Positions 32,507 to 42,165 of a stretch of DNA of 64,000 nt are shown here, piece by piece. The notes under the pieces were generated by a model that saw only the letters and a list, made by a program, of their open reading frames with translations, made no database searches and was not told where the DNA came from. Origin of the DNA: Ruminococcus albus AD2013 (GTDB taxonomy: Bacteria > Bacillota > Clostridia > Oscillospirales > Ruminococcaceae); NCBI RefSeq assembly GCF_000526775.1, contig NZ_JAGS01000001.1, forward strand, positions 372,001-436,000, in the 5' to 3' direction. Each line of letters begins with the position of its first letter. Positions within the stretch are counted from its first letter, which is position 1. The position numbers and the translations under genes were made by a program.

Positions 32507-33460
32507 ATGACAGGAATCCATCATGTTGAAGTGAAAAACAGAGATGCTGTATTTAAATTTGATCTGTACAGAAATATAACTATCGTCAGAGGTGACAGCG
32601 GAACAGGAAAAACAACACTTTATGAAATGATCGCAGATTATACCCGACTCAAAGAAGCCAGCGGCGTCAATGTTACTTGCGATAAGCCCTGTGTTGCGCT
32701 GACAGATATAGACTGGAGAAATCAATTAAAAGGCATAAATGACAGTATCATCTTTATTGATGAGGGTGCAGATTTCCTTAAAACTAAAGATTTTGCAGGT
32801 GCTGTAAAAAACACGGATAACTACTATGTTATATTCAATCGAGAAAGCCTGCATGATCTGCCTTACAGTGTTGAGGAGATTTATGAGATCAAAGCAAGCG
32901 GTAAATACCACAGTTTCAAAAAGATGTTCAAGCATAACTCAAAACACTTTTACTACAAAGAAAAAGCTCCAACAAAGCTGAAATATGATACTTTGCTGAC
33001 AGAAGATTCCAGATCAGGATATCAGTTTTATCAGCATTATTTTGAAAACAGTGATATCGCATGCTTTACATCAGGATCGAATTCTGCTATATTTAAATGG
33101 CTAAAAGAACATGAAGATAGAAAAGTATTTGTTATCGCTGACGGAGCTGCTTTCGGCTCAGAAATCGACAGAATAATGAAAATCCGTTCTTTTTCAAATA
33201 TCCGTTTATGTTTACCGGAATCATTTGAATGGCTTATCCTAAAATCAGGTATCATAAATACAACGGATATGGAGATGCTTGATGATCCATCGGATTACAT
33301 AGAAAGTGCTGAATATTTCAGCTGGGAAAATTTCTTTGAAAAATATCTGATCGGGATCACTGTTGATACACCTTTTCAGTATGCCAAGCATGAAATCAAT
33401 TCGGTATATCTGAACCCAGTTAACTCAAATAAAATCATAAATGAGATCTATGTAAAGTAA
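32507..33460 (+). CDS. P-loop ATPase partnered with DUF4869
   Basis: 317 aa from ATG 32507 (MTGIHHVEVKN); the longer frame overlaps the previous gene and GTGAGG precedes this ATG. Walker A RGDSGTGKTTL, Walker B SIIFIDEGADFL. The C-terminal 150 residues contain FTSGSNSAIFKWL, KVFVIADGAAFGSEIDRIM and LCLPESFEWLIL, reminiscent of a OLD/TOPRIM-like second domain. Function unknown. A frameshifted piece of a relative lies at 58745-58930. Confidence 0.75.
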   Translation: MTGIHHVEVKNRDAVFKFDLYRNITIVRGDSGTGKTTLYEMIADYTRLKEASGVNVTCDKPCVALTDIDWRNQLKGINDSIIFIDEGADFLKTKDFAGAVKNTDNYYVIFNRESLHDLPYSVEEIYEIKASGKYHSFKKMFKHNSKHFYYKEKAPTKLKYDTLLTEDSRSGYQFYQHYFENSDIACFTSGSNSAIFKWLKEHEDRKVFVIADGAAFGSEIDRIMKIRSFSNIRLCLPESFEWLILKSGIINTTDMEMLDDPSDYIESAEYFSWENFFEKYLIGITVDTPFQYAKHEINSVYLNPVNSNKIINEIYVK

Positions 33461-33576
33461 TGATTTGGTCGCAGGAATGATGGTAAACTTTGAAATAGGT
33501 ATACCGGCATGGAAGAAATATCGTGACAATATTATACGGAACGACGTGTTAGCAGATACAAATTCATGCAAAAAAT

Positions 33577-33800
33577 TATGAACGGGAATATACCTCTTAT
33601 TGGTAGAGGTAAAGTTCATTTTGGACTAAAACTACATCAAAATCGTACCTCTTATTTACCTCTTATTGATGCTAAAAACCACTGAAAATAGCTTTAGAAC
33701 AGAAAAAGTCAAATGTCATAAAACCGCGTAAAATAGGGATTTTCGTAGTGCGGAAGAGAACGAAAAAAGTGTACTAAATATTTCAATTTCCGTACGGGTC
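33577..33800. repeat. Short-word array C (ACCTCTTATT) with shared backbone
   Basis: Three ACCTCTTATT words (33587-33670), then CGCGTAAAATAGGGATTTT (about 33725-33745) and CCGTACGGGTCA (33790-33801). The last two elements are shared with array A, and GTAAAATAGGG with arrays B and D. Only short frames of 33-35 codons are seen here; I assign no gene. Confidence 0.5.
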
Positions 33801-33813
33801 ACCAAACACAAGG

Positions 33814-33855
33814 CTCTCAAATGACGATATTACGCCATTTGAGAGTTTTTTCTTT
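33814..33855 (+). terminator. Terminator of array C
   Basis: CTCTCAAATGACG / CGCCATTTGAGAG (one mismatch), loop ATATTA, then TTTTTTCTTTT. Followed by two GTCCTTT words (33872-33903), the words of array A. Confidence 0.8.
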
Positions 33856-33960
33856 TACCATGATACGACTTCTGTCCTTTATACAGCTTCGGGCTGTCCT
33901 TTGTCCGTGACCGCCAACCATTCCCAGCCCTTCCGCTAAACTGAAAAAGATACTAAAATA

Positions 33961-33994
33961 TAATCACAGAAAAATCTGAACGAAGCTGTGATTA
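33961..33994. other. Hairpin
   Basis: TAATCACAG / CTGTGATTA, perfect 9-bp stem with 16-base loop, no U-run. Rest of 33904-34080 is empty. Confidence 0.4.
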
Positions 33995-34080
33995 TGTTGA
34001 CTTCCTAAGAGTAAAGACAGTAACTGCCGAATAACCGTCAAATTCAAGAAATCGTATTTTATTTAGCATCATAAGTAATC

Positions 34081-34109
34081 TTGACTTTTTTAATACTGAT
34101 TGATATAAT
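34081..34109 (+). promoter_or_regulatory. Promoter of alpha/beta hydrolase gene
   Basis: TTGACT, 17 bp, TATAAT, about 100 bases upstream of the start. Confidence 0.7.
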
Positions 34110-34212
34110 AAGGCTAGGTAATAAATCGATACAGCTTTCTTAACTGAATCGCCAATTTATTTAATAAGAATATTGATTATACGATACTACATTACACATG
34201 GAGAGAATCGGA

Positions 34213-35070
34213 ATGATCGGTAAAGAACTCATAAAAACGCAATACGGAAATATTGCCGTCTATAAAAAGGAAAACGGTGCAAAAAAGGTCTTGCTGTTAC
34301 ACGGTGCAGGCTGTGATAGCACAAAGTTGTCCTGGAAAGAAGTATTCCATACGTTTACGGATGAATTTTCGGTATATGCATTTGATTTTCTGGGTTATGG
34401 ATGCAGCGATAAAGCGAATAACCTTGTCGGAGAAAAATTCTATGATACGCACATTGCGTGTGTGAAAAAAGTTGTTGAACATTTCGGGCTTTCCGATTTT
34501 GTTTTAGCCGGATTATCAATGGGAGGCGCTGTTGCAATCGGCTTTGCCTTGGACTATCCGGAGAATATAAAAGCACTGATACCTATCGATACATGGGGTA
34601 TATCAGAAAAAATGCCGTTTCATCGTTTCAGTTATTGGTATGTGAACCGTACAGATCTGACATTGGCACAATACAGGTTATTCGCAAAATACAGGCTTTT
34701 GGCAAGATGGTCAATATCATATGCATTGATTGGGAATAAGAAAAGGATATCAGATTCCATGGTGGATGAAGTGATGCAGTCCTGTGTCGGAGATATGGCC
34801 GGAAAATCGATGCTTAACTATCAGCGAAGTTCAGCAGATAAATATCAGGCAAAACCATATTATTTTAACAGATTAAAAGATCTGAATATGCCGGTCATTT
34901 ATATAATCGGTGAAAAGGATCCACTTGTTCCGCTTGATGATATTTATAAAGCAGCACACGAAAATCCTGGTAGTAAGGTTAAGGTTTTCAAGGGGTGTAA
35001 ACATTGGTCGGTTAAAGAACAGCCAAAAAAGTTCTGCAAGATAGTAGAATCTGTTTTCAGTGATTTTTAA
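34213..35070 (+). CDS. Alpha/beta-fold hydrolase
   Basis: 285 aa. The ATG at 34213 has GGAGAG 8 bases upstream; the ATG at 34198 has none. Oxyanion HGAG (LLLHGAGCDSTKLSW), nucleophile elbow GLSMGGA, acid Asp in IIGEKDPLVPLDD and His in GCKHWSVKEQP. It is a serine hydrolase (esterase, lipase or peptidase) of the small lid type with a helical cap (about residues 130-215). Substrate not predictable. It stands alone. Confidence 0.88.
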   Translation: MIGKELIKTQYGNIAVYKKENGAKKVLLLHGAGCDSTKLSWKEVFHTFTDEFSVYAFDFLGYGCSDKANNLVGEKFYDTHIACVKKVVEHFGLSDFVLAGLSMGGAVAIGFALDYPENIKALIPIDTWGISEKMPFHRFSYWYVNRTDLTLAQYRLFAKYRLLARWSISYALIGNKKRISDSMVDEVMQSCVGDMAGKSMLNYQRSSADKYQAKPYYFNRLKDLNMPVIYIIGEKDPLVPLDDIYKAAHENPGSKVKVFKGCKHWSVKEQPKKFCKIVESVFSDF

Positions 35071-35217
35071 TATTGCTCAATAATAAATCGTTCAGCATTG
35101 ATATTCCTGAGCCGCTGAAAAACAGTCTGTAAAAAATCAGCTAACCGTGATAAAATAGAAATAATATCACAGGAGACTGATTTTTCATGGCAAGAAGGTA
35201 AACGTCAACTAATATAG
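35071..35217 (+). other. Gap with truncated gene start
   Basis: TAATATCACAGGAGACTG precedes ATGGCAAGAAGGTAA: a good ribosome site and start with only four codons. Probably the 5' remnant of a lost gene, perhaps a transposase. Confidence 0.35.
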
Positions 35218-35605
35218 TCTCGTTTGTACATAAACTGTACCGCACTTGCCGAGTGTCACGGACCTGCTGTGGGAAGCACCACACTTGAAGCGCAGGTAAT
35301 TCAGAACCAGATCTATATCGCTTCTTCCAATCTTGGCGGAAAGGATATGTACAATGTGTTCTGGGGCGGCAGCAGCATAATGGGACCCTCCCGTGATTTC
35401 TGGGAAGTACACTATTATGCGGGACGCAAGTTCACCGAGCCCCATGCAAAGGAATCCGAGATGTTCACTGCTACCATTGATCTTACCCTTGCGGGCAGAG
35501 ATGAATTCATCTATAATCCCGCGGTAGGTGGAACAGATTTCCAATCCCGATAAGTACATCGAGATGTATACTGACGTATTGAATGATCCGATATTCGGCA
35601 AATAA
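35218..35605 (+). pseudogene. Carbon-nitrogen hydrolase (nitrilase-type), C-terminal fragment with frameshift
   Basis: CTALAECHGPAVGSTTLEAQVIQNQIYIASSNLGG then VFWGGSSIMGPSRDF resembles the end of nitrilase-superfamily enzymes (NQIYIxxxNxxG...GxSxIxxPxG). The frame breaks near 35550 and NPDKYIEMYTDVLNDPIFGK continues in the next frame to TAA at 35603. The N-terminal half with Glu and Lys catalytic residues is missing. A dead fragment. Confidence 0.6.
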
Positions 35606-35626
35606 CTTCTATTATCTCCACTGATG

Positions 35627-35660
35627 GCTCCTGTTCAGCTTTTTGAACAGGGGCTGTCTT
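35627..35660 (+). terminator. Terminator after nitrilase fragment
   Basis: GCTCCTGTTCA / TGAACAGGGGC followed by TGTCTTATTT. Confidence 0.65.
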
Positions 35661-35834
35661 ATTTATATTATAATATTATATTTGATAATTCTTTTTCATT
35701 TTGAGGATGCCGTAAATGACAGTTTTGTAACTGAATAGATTTTTACAACTTTTATATTGTTGTTTTATATTGATATCTTACAGGATATGGTATAGTTACT
35801 ATGTTAGGTGCGTACAGACCGAAAGGAGAAAACT

Positions 35835-36833
35835 ATGGACAAAAAAGTTAAATGGGGAGTACTCGGAACGGCAGGTATTGCCGCAGGATGTACCATACCC
35901 GGCATGATCGGGACAGAAAGCTGCGAGCTTTACGCGATAGCAGGCAGAAGTTATGATAAGGCTCTCACGTTCAAGGAACGTTTCGGATTTGAAAAGGCAT
36001 ATTCGGGTTATGAAGCTTTGCTTGCAGACCCCGAAGTTGATGCGGTGTACATCCCTCTGCCAAACGACATCCACTGTGAATGGGTGATAAAGGCTCTGAA
36101 TGCGCACAAGCACGTTCTCTGTGAAAAGCCCATCGCAATGAACGAAGAAGAACTTCGTAAGATGTTTGCTGCCGCAAAGGAAAACGGGGTTATACTTATG
36201 GAAGCTTTTGCGTACCTCCACAGCCCGTTCATAACCAAACTCAGAAGCATAGTTGAAAGCGGAGAGATAGGCAAAGTTGATTATATCGATACCGCCTTTG
36301 TTACCCAAGGATATTCCGAGGATTTCCGTTTGCATAAGGAACAAGGCGGAGGAGGTATCTATGATGTGGGCTGTTATTGCACTTCGATGATATTGTCGCT
36401 GATAGATTCGCCTGTAAAGTATGTAAAAGCTGATGCGGAGCTTGATGTATCGGGCGTGGATCATCTGGCTTCGGCGATGATCGGCTTTGAAAACGGTGCA
36501 AGAGCGACCTTCAATGCGGGTATGGTACTTGGTACCGATACCTGCGACAGGTATGACCGTTTATTTATACACGGCTCAAATGGCTATATCCGTTCCGATG
36601 CTGAATATAACGGTTCGGGAGTTCTTTCGCTCACAGTTACTGTTAAAAAAGAAAATGGCGAAAGACTTACACGTACCGAGGCTGTCAAAGCGGGCTCAAA
36701 CTATGCTATGGAGCTTGAAAACATGAATGAGTGCATAAGAAACGGCACCGAACCTCACATAACAGAGGATTTCTCATTAAAGAATATGCAGCTGCTTGAC
36801 AGCATACTTGATGCATCGGGATACAATGCTTGA
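35835..36833 (+). CDS. Gfo/Idh/MocA-family oxidoreductase
   Basis: 332 aa from ATG 35835, AAAGGAG upstream (the earlier ATG at 35808 lacks one). Rossmann start KWGVLGTAGIAAGCTIPGM, the catalytic-loop VLCEKPIAMNEEELRKM, and GGGGIYDVGCYCTSMI in the substrate domain, with YAMELENMNECIRNG near the end. It oxidises or reduces a sugar or polyol with NAD(P); substrate unknown. No partner genes. It lies between two fossil stretches. Confidence 0.92.
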   Translation: MDKKVKWGVLGTAGIAAGCTIPGMIGTESCELYAIAGRSYDKALTFKERFGFEKAYSGYEALLADPEVDAVYIPLPNDIHCEWVIKALNAHKHVLCEKPIAMNEEELRKMFAAAKENGVILMEAFAYLHSPFITKLRSIVESGEIGKVDYIDTAFVTQGYSEDFRLHKEQGGGGIYDVGCYCTSMILSLIDSPVKYVKADAELDVSGVDHLASAMIGFENGARATFNAGMVLGTDTCDRYDRLFIHGSNGYIRSDAEYNGSGVLSLTVTVKKENGERLTRTEAVKAGSNYAMELENMNECIRNGTEPHITEDFSLKNMQLLDSILDASGYNA

Positions 36834-36919
36834 AACATCGGCGGCTATTCATAATATTATGTTTATTATTGTATTGAATAGTCTTCCGTAAGTTACAGCG
36901 GACTCTTTCATGAGTCAAT

Positions 36920-37000
36920 CCCAAATTCTGTGTAAATGCAAAATAGTGCAATAAAAAAGTGTATGATGAGACCGATTGTGAAAGCAGTCGGTCTTATCTG
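36920..37000. repeat. IS-end-like repeat, copy 2
   Basis: Nearly identical to 21284-21365 (CCCAAATTCTGTGTAAA ... AGTCGGTCTTATCTG), same orientation. The following 37001-37330 has no recognisable gene and may be the worn body of the element. Confidence 0.6.
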
Positions 37001-37348
37001 TTTATTAAAACATGATCATTTGATTGTCAAGATAAAAGTGTTATTCCGGAATCCTGTCAGCAAGACGGACTTGTTTTTCTTTTATTGTCTTATAGAATGT
37101 AATCTTAGGATCATCAGGCTTCCTCCTTTCGGAGACCGTTGGCATATTTCTGCACTTTTATCATATCACTATCGCGTTTAAAAGCTAAGATGTATCGCTG
37201 TGGTCTCATGTTCTGTTTATTGATTTCTTTCTGTGTGTAATGCACGAGGAGTGATTTTTAATGCGATGTTTCTATTGATTTTAAGGCGCATTTATGGTAT
37301 ATTAAGTATAGACTCCATTACTGATATGACCGAAGAGGAGATGATTTA

Positions 37349-39385
37349 GTGAACTTTTTATGCTCTTGCTGCAAAAGCCGTATAACGAATGATAAGCAGA
37401 AACGTTATATGATCGAGGGTGCAGGTATCCATAACATAGGATATCATCTTGCATGGATGGAATGCGCAAAGGAAGAATTGTGTCTTCCCCCCGATAAAAG
37501 GGAGTGGGTCCACACAGATCAGGTACCGATCGTCGGAGAAAGGCGCATATTAAAAGTCACTGCACCTTTTGACGAGGAAATAGGCGATACATTCACTACG
37601 GTCTTTGAGCCGTGGCAGATGTTTCTGAATGGCTGGGACAGTGCTGAAAGTCCCGAGGATATTGGCAAGGCCTGTGCTGTACTTTGCCGCTGTGAAGAGG
37701 TACTCTGTCTGGATGATTTTTCCGCGATCATATCCGTAACGGTGCTGAAAACTATCCCGCTGGATCGGCTATATAAAGTGATACCCGAAACAGTAACAGC
37801 TGAACGTTTTTTTTGAAGAATTCGGCGGCGGACAGGAAGTCTTTACAGAATATGAAGATAAACACCTGCTTTACCGCACATGGACAGCACAGGGTGATGT
37901 ATCGCAGATGCAGCTGATATACACTGATGACAAGGGTATCCGCCATGAAGTGCTGACAAGCTGGAATGCAATGCATGATGATTTTTACTATTTTGGAAAT
38001 GCAGTAAATATGCCCCTTGAAGCCGAGAAAAACAAAGGCACTTCAAAGTACAGGTTATTCCTGAATGGTGAGGCAGACAACAGGGAGAAAAGCGAAGCTC
38101 GGATAGCTTACCTCGAACAGAAATACGGGATAGTTTTCCCTGAAATATTAAAGGATCTTTATTCCAGAACAGATTGTTCGGGAATGAGAAGCTGTTACAT
38201 TGAAATAGATCATGACTTTGAAGTCTATGATCTGGTCACATTGGAAGATGAAGTCGGTGGTTTTGAACAGCTTGTTGACTGCATATACCGCACCGAACCG
38301 TTGTGCAGGTATATCCCCGATGACTGGTTCCCTCTTGCAGAGGATAAAGACGGCAATCATTTCTTCTGGAGCAGCAAGACACAGCAGGTATACTATGGTT
38401 CCTGTGAAGAAATCGAAGATAAGATACTGATCGCCGACAGCATAGAAGAATTCATCGATATGCTCAACGACTCTGTAGATATGCGCCCTCCCGAGCCTGT
38501 TCGTTCTGTCGTTCAGGCCAACGGCTGTCATTGGGATATAACAGAGCAGTGGGACAGCTGTGTGATCGACCGCTGCGTCAACAATAATTCGCTGAAAGAG
38601 GTCACTGTTCCCTCCGAACTCAACGGAAAGCCTGTAGTCTCGATAGGTGATAACGCCTTTGCAAACGATCCTGTTTCCCTGTGCAGAGTCATCGAAACTC
38701 TCATTATGCCCGATTCGATACGTCATATCGGAAGCTTCTTTTTCAAGCGCTGTATTTACCTGAGACATATAAAAATGCCTGCGGGGCTGGAAAGCATCGG
38801 AAATGAAGCCTTTCGTGGTGCATCGGGACTGGAGACCCTTGCCATCGGAGATAACTGTATATCCATCGGAAGTCTGTTCTGTGCAGATGCGATCTCTCTG
38901 CGGACAGCATCTATCGGTGCAGGTATCAGGAACATCGGTGATTATGCATTCTACAATACTCCTGCAATGGTAGGCTTTCGCTGTGATGGTGAGCTGAGAT
39001 CACTGGGTCATGGCTCATTCTGGATGAATAAATGGGCTGATTCGCAGCTGTTTCGTCCCTATGCGGAAATGCTTTGCTTTGGCAGGAACAACTCTCTGCT
39101 TTACCGCTATGTCAAACATGACCCGCCGATGCGGCTTTACTTTGATGATACGATCAGGTATGTGTTTGACCATGCATTCGGAGGCGATGTATGGAATTCG
39201 GGCAGCGGCATAACAGATATTTATTTCCCCGGTGCTGATACTGTCGGTTTGCAGTCATTCAAAAAGGTGCCGTACGCAACGGTACTTTCAGTGCGTCACG
39301 AATGGAGGCCTCATACGGTCCTGACTATGCGTACATGATCGCTTCGCTCTGTGTGCCTGCAAAGGTCGTATTCGACCTGCCCTGA
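37349..39385 (+). pseudogene. SUKH (SMI1/KNR4)-LRR_5 protein, broken by two homopolymer shifts
   Basis: GTG start with GAGGAG upstream. The first frame (Cys-rich CSCCKSR start, to 37816) stops in a run of eight T (37807-37814). Removing one T joins ...VTAERFF to EEFGGGQEVFTEY and on to the frame of 37908-39338. That second part holds a SUKH domain (ARIAYLEQKYGIVFPEILKDLYSR...DDWFPLAEDKDGNHFFW) and then five or six BspA-type LRR_5 repeats. A second shift at five A (about 39256-39260) stops it after TMRT; one more A would give GAVRNGTFSASRMEASYGPDYAYMIASLCVPAKVVFDLP ending at 39385. It may be a real pseudogene, phase-variable, or a sequencing artefact. Confidence 0.75.
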
Positions 39386-39418
39386 CGTTTCAGACATCGT
39401 TCAGAGGTATGATAACAT

Positions 39419-40330
39419 ATGAAAAACACTGAAAAAAATATAGCTTATTTTCATCTTCCCGGGCTGTTTGAGTTCTATGATCTGTACAGCGTGTTTCTAC
39501 CGCTGTACTGTGAGCATAGGGTATATTTCTACGACCGGTTTGAGATAGCATCTGTCTATGGTGCTCCTGCGGACTGTATCTGGGGCGGAGGACGTGTCGG
39601 GGCAGGTGAATGTAAAGCGGAAGACGTACTCGCACTTATGAATGAATATGGCATTTCTTCAAGGCTCACTTTCAGCAATTCGCTTTTAAGACCCGAACAT
39701 CTGACCGACAGGAAATGCAATGCGCTGTGTGAGCTTTTTTCTCAAAGCAAAGGCATACCGAACGGTGTGATAATACACTCCGAGCTTCTGCTTGAACATA
39801 TCAAAAATAATTATCCCGACCTTTATTTCGTTTCATCGACCACAAAGGTGCAGACCGATTTCGATGAGTTTTTATGTGAAACGAAGCGGAGTGAGTTTAA
39901 ATATATCGTTCCCGATTTCAGGCTCAATAAGCAGTATGATAAGCTTGCTGCGCTCCCGCAGGTGCTGAAGGACAAGGTCGAATTTCTGTGCAATGAATGC
40001 TGTTCATTTTACTGTAAGGACAGAAAAGCGTGCTACGAAAATGTCAGCCGTAAAAATCTAGGAGAAAGCTGTGAAGAACACATCTGTAAAGCCCCCGGTG
40101 CCGAAGAGGGATACCGTTTTTCAAAGGCAATGAAAAATCCCGCATTTATCAGCACAGATGACATCATAAACACATATCTGCCCCTCGGTTTTTCCAATTT
40201 CAAAATAGAGGGCAGAGGGCTGGGAAGTGCTGTCATTCTGGAATTTCTGCTTTATTATCTCACAAAGCCCGAATATCGGATTGCTGTCCGTGAAGAGATC
40301 TATCTCGACAGTATGCTGGATCTTTTCTGA
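39419..40330 (+). CDS. Uncharacterised protein, U32-peptidase-like with Cys cluster
   Basis: 303 aa, soluble. LTFSNSLLRPEHLTDRKCNALCELF, IIHSELLLEHIKNNYPDLYFVSSTTK, and KVEFLCNECCSFYCKDRKACYENVS recall the barrel of U32/UbiV-like proteins, whose clustered cysteines hold an Fe-S cluster. The end (YLPLGFSNFKIEGRGLGSAVILEFLLYYL) is also barrel-like. The family call is tentative. It starts 33 bases after the SUKH-LRR gene and may have been in its operon. Two terminators follow. Confidence 0.65.
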   Translation: MKNTEKNIAYFHLPGLFEFYDLYSVFLPLYCEHRVYFYDRFEIASVYGAPADCIWGGGRVGAGECKAEDVLALMNEYGISSRLTFSNSLLRPEHLTDRKCNALCELFSQSKGIPNGVIIHSELLLEHIKNNYPDLYFVSSTTKVQTDFDEFLCETKRSEFKYIVPDFRLNKQYDKLAALPQVLKDKVEFLCNECCSFYCKDRKACYENVSRKNLGESCEEHICKAPGAEEGYRFSKAMKNPAFISTDDIINTYLPLGFSNFKIEGRGLGSAVILEFLLYYLTKPEYRIAVREEIYLDSMLDLF

Positions 40331-40351
40331 AAAAATGCATTATTCTCCTGA

Positions 40352-40440
40352 CAAAGACTAAGGTGTCATCTTTTTAGTCTTTGACTGACAGACCATACGC
40401 TCGGAAACAGCGCAGATACGCTGCTTCCGGGCTTTTCTTT
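40352..40440 (+). terminator. Double terminator
   Basis: First hairpin CAAAGACTAA / TTAGTCTTTG (40352-40383). Second GCTCGGAAACAGCG / CGCTGCTTCCGGGC, loop CAGATA (40399-40432), then TTTTCTTTG. The second has the same loop and closing pairs as the terminator at 2907-2955. Confidence 0.8.
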
Positions 40441-40463
40441 GTGCCCCGGAATTCCGATGGGGC

Positions 40464-40754
40464 TTATTTGGAACTTACGCTTACTTCACGCACCGCAGCC
40501 AGCCTTAATTCTCTCTGAACATATGACTGTAAAGATTTTAATACAAGATACGTCATTGTCTGCTGTTCTGCTTTTCTCGAATTGCTGATAACTGCCTTCA
40601 CCTGTGTATAGGCCAAATCGGGCTCGGTCATGCAATTCGGAGCGCTTGTCAATACTCGCTCGTCGGTCTTGCCGGAGTTTAGTATGTTCCTCAGACTTTT
40701 TTTCACCATACCGTGGACACAAAATGTGCTCAACATATGGCAAAGGCTCTCCAA
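40464..40754 (-). pseudogene. Unrecognised fragment
   Basis: A 96-codon frame (…PNCMTEPDLAYTQVKAVISNSRKAEQQTMTYLVLKSLQSYVQRELRLAAVREVSV). Protein-like in its second half, with no ribosome site and a start inside the MATE fragment. Likely a relic of an unknown gene. Confidence 0.35.
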
Positions 40755-41119
40755 CTCTTTCCGTAAAACTTTGATATCGTCAGAATAAATGTTGTTGCCT
40801 CTTTGATGACCGCAGGGTCTGAGGTGAAAATGCGCAGGAACACTTCTGGGAACAGTTCAAGAAGCGTGGTCATCGGCGCGAAAAACAAAAACTGAAACCT
40901 GAGCAGAGTTTTATCGGTCTGCATCACCCGGTCATAGTTTTTGCTGCCGTATTTGTAGCTCAAAAGTGCCTGTGCGCCCTGATTGATACCGCTGCTGGGC
41001 ATCCGGATAACCATTGACAGGCTGACTGCAACATCTGTTGATTTTTTTCCCATTATATGATATACTATTATAAATTCAAAGGTGCTATTGAGCAAATTAC
41101 GAGCATCATTTTTGATCAC
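40730..41119 (-). pseudogene. MATE-family efflux transporter fragment
   Basis: SLSMVIRMPSSGINQGAQALLSYKYGSKNYDRVMQTDKTLLRFQFLFFAPMTTLLELFPEVFLRIFTSDPAVIKEA is the centre of the second half of a MATE Na+/drug antiporter (GxNQGxQPxxxYNYGAKxYxRV). Both the N-terminal 250 residues and the last helices are missing; about 80 residues remain. Its upper end overlaps the leader of the ECF-transporter gene on the other strand. Confidence 0.7.
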
Positions 41120-41144
41120 GGTTGACCTTAGGAGAAAAAAGAAT

Positions 41145-41729
41145 ATGTTTGAAAATGCCTTAACTATAAGAAATGTATCGTACGGTAAAAAGATAACACT
41201 GAAAGCTTTTGTATCGACTTTTTTAATTGCGCTTGCCGTTGCTTTGCCGCAAGTTGTACATATGGCGCTGGGTCAGCCCGGAGGTGTTAAGTGGCTTCCT
41301 ATGTATCTGCCTGTACTTATCGGTGGATGCCTCATGGGTGTAAAATTGGGTTCAGTCATCGGAGTGCTGTCTCCGCTTGTTAGCTTTTTTATCACTTCAG
41401 CTATGGGAAACCCCATGCCTATGGCAGCAAGACTCCCTTTTATGATGCTCGAACTTGCTGTATTTGCCATGGTATCTGGACTTTTTACAAAGAAGATATC
41501 TGAAAACGGAACGTGGGCGTTTGCAGCGGTAATACTGGCACAGATCTGCGGAAGAGGAATATTTCTCGGTGCAGCAGCACTAACAGAAAGCTTTACTCCA
41601 TTTACAGCTAAAATGATATGGGGACAGATACAGACAGGTTTTACCGGACTTGCTTTACAGGCAGTTCTCGCACCTGTTATCATTATCGTAACAAGAAAAT
41701 TACTGATAAAGGAAGATCAGAATGACTGA
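41145..41729 (+). CDS. ECF-transporter S component
   Basis: 194 aa from ATG 41145 (MFENALTIRNVSYGKK), AGGAG upstream; the longer frame overlaps the MATE fragment. Six hydrophobic segments and the S-component motif PMYLPVLIGGCLMGVKLGSVIGVLSPLVSFFITSAMGNPMPMAARLPFMMLELAVFAMVSGL. The S component binds a vitamin or cofactor precursor and docks on a shared EcfAAT module, encoded elsewhere. First gene of a five-gene operon that includes a tRNA-modifying enzyme and DUF1893. Substrate unknown. Confidence 0.88.
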   Translation: MFENALTIRNVSYGKKITLKAFVSTFLIALAVALPQVVHMALGQPGGVKWLPMYLPVLIGGCLMGVKLGSVIGVLSPLVSFFITSAMGNPMPMAARLPFMMLELAVFAMVSGLFTKKISENGTWAFAAVILAQICGRGIFLGAAALTESFTPFTAKMIWGQIQTGFTGLALQAVLAPVIIIVTRKLLIKEDQND

Positions 41730-42156
41730 TATTGAAATCGCAATTGCAAATCTTGACGGACATTCAATATGTCTTTGCCGAAATGGAAAATTCTTTACAA
41801 ATGATGGAAGAGGAATATCTCCGATGCTGCGTTTAATTTCAGGGGGCATTGATCTACGCGGACACTCTGCTGCTGATGTGATCGTGGGCAAAGCGGCAGC
41901 GATGCTTTTTGTCAAGGCTGGGATAGTATGTGTTCACGGAAAAGTTATGTCCGAAAGCGGAAAGATCTTCTTAGAAAAGCACGGTATCCCATGTACTTAT
42001 GATATATTGACAGAACGCATAATAAATCGTCAGGGAACAGATATATGCCCTATGGAAAAGGCTGTTGCAGATATCGAAGAAGCTGATGTAGGTCATAATG
42101 TACTGAAAAAAAGGGTGGAAGAACTGAAAAAAGCTCAGCTTTCAAACTTGGAATGA
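41722..42156 (+). CDS. DUF1893 protein
   Basis: 144 aa, start overlaps the previous stop by 8 bases. DUF1893 pattern: SICLCRNGKFFTNDGRGISPMLRLI, DLRGHSAADVIVGKAAAMLFVKAGIVCVHGKVMSESGKIFLEKHGIPCTYDILTERIINRQGTDICPMEKAV. The fold is of the cytidine-deaminase-like type; activity unknown. Coupled to the S component, it may act on the imported compound. Confidence 0.85.
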   Translation: MTDIEIAIANLDGHSICLCRNGKFFTNDGRGISPMLRLISGGIDLRGHSAADVIVGKAAAMLFVKAGIVCVHGKVMSESGKIFLEKHGIPCTYDILTERIINRQGTDICPMEKAVADIEEADVGHNVLKKRVEELKKAQLSNLE

Positions 42157-42165
42157 GGAAATAAA

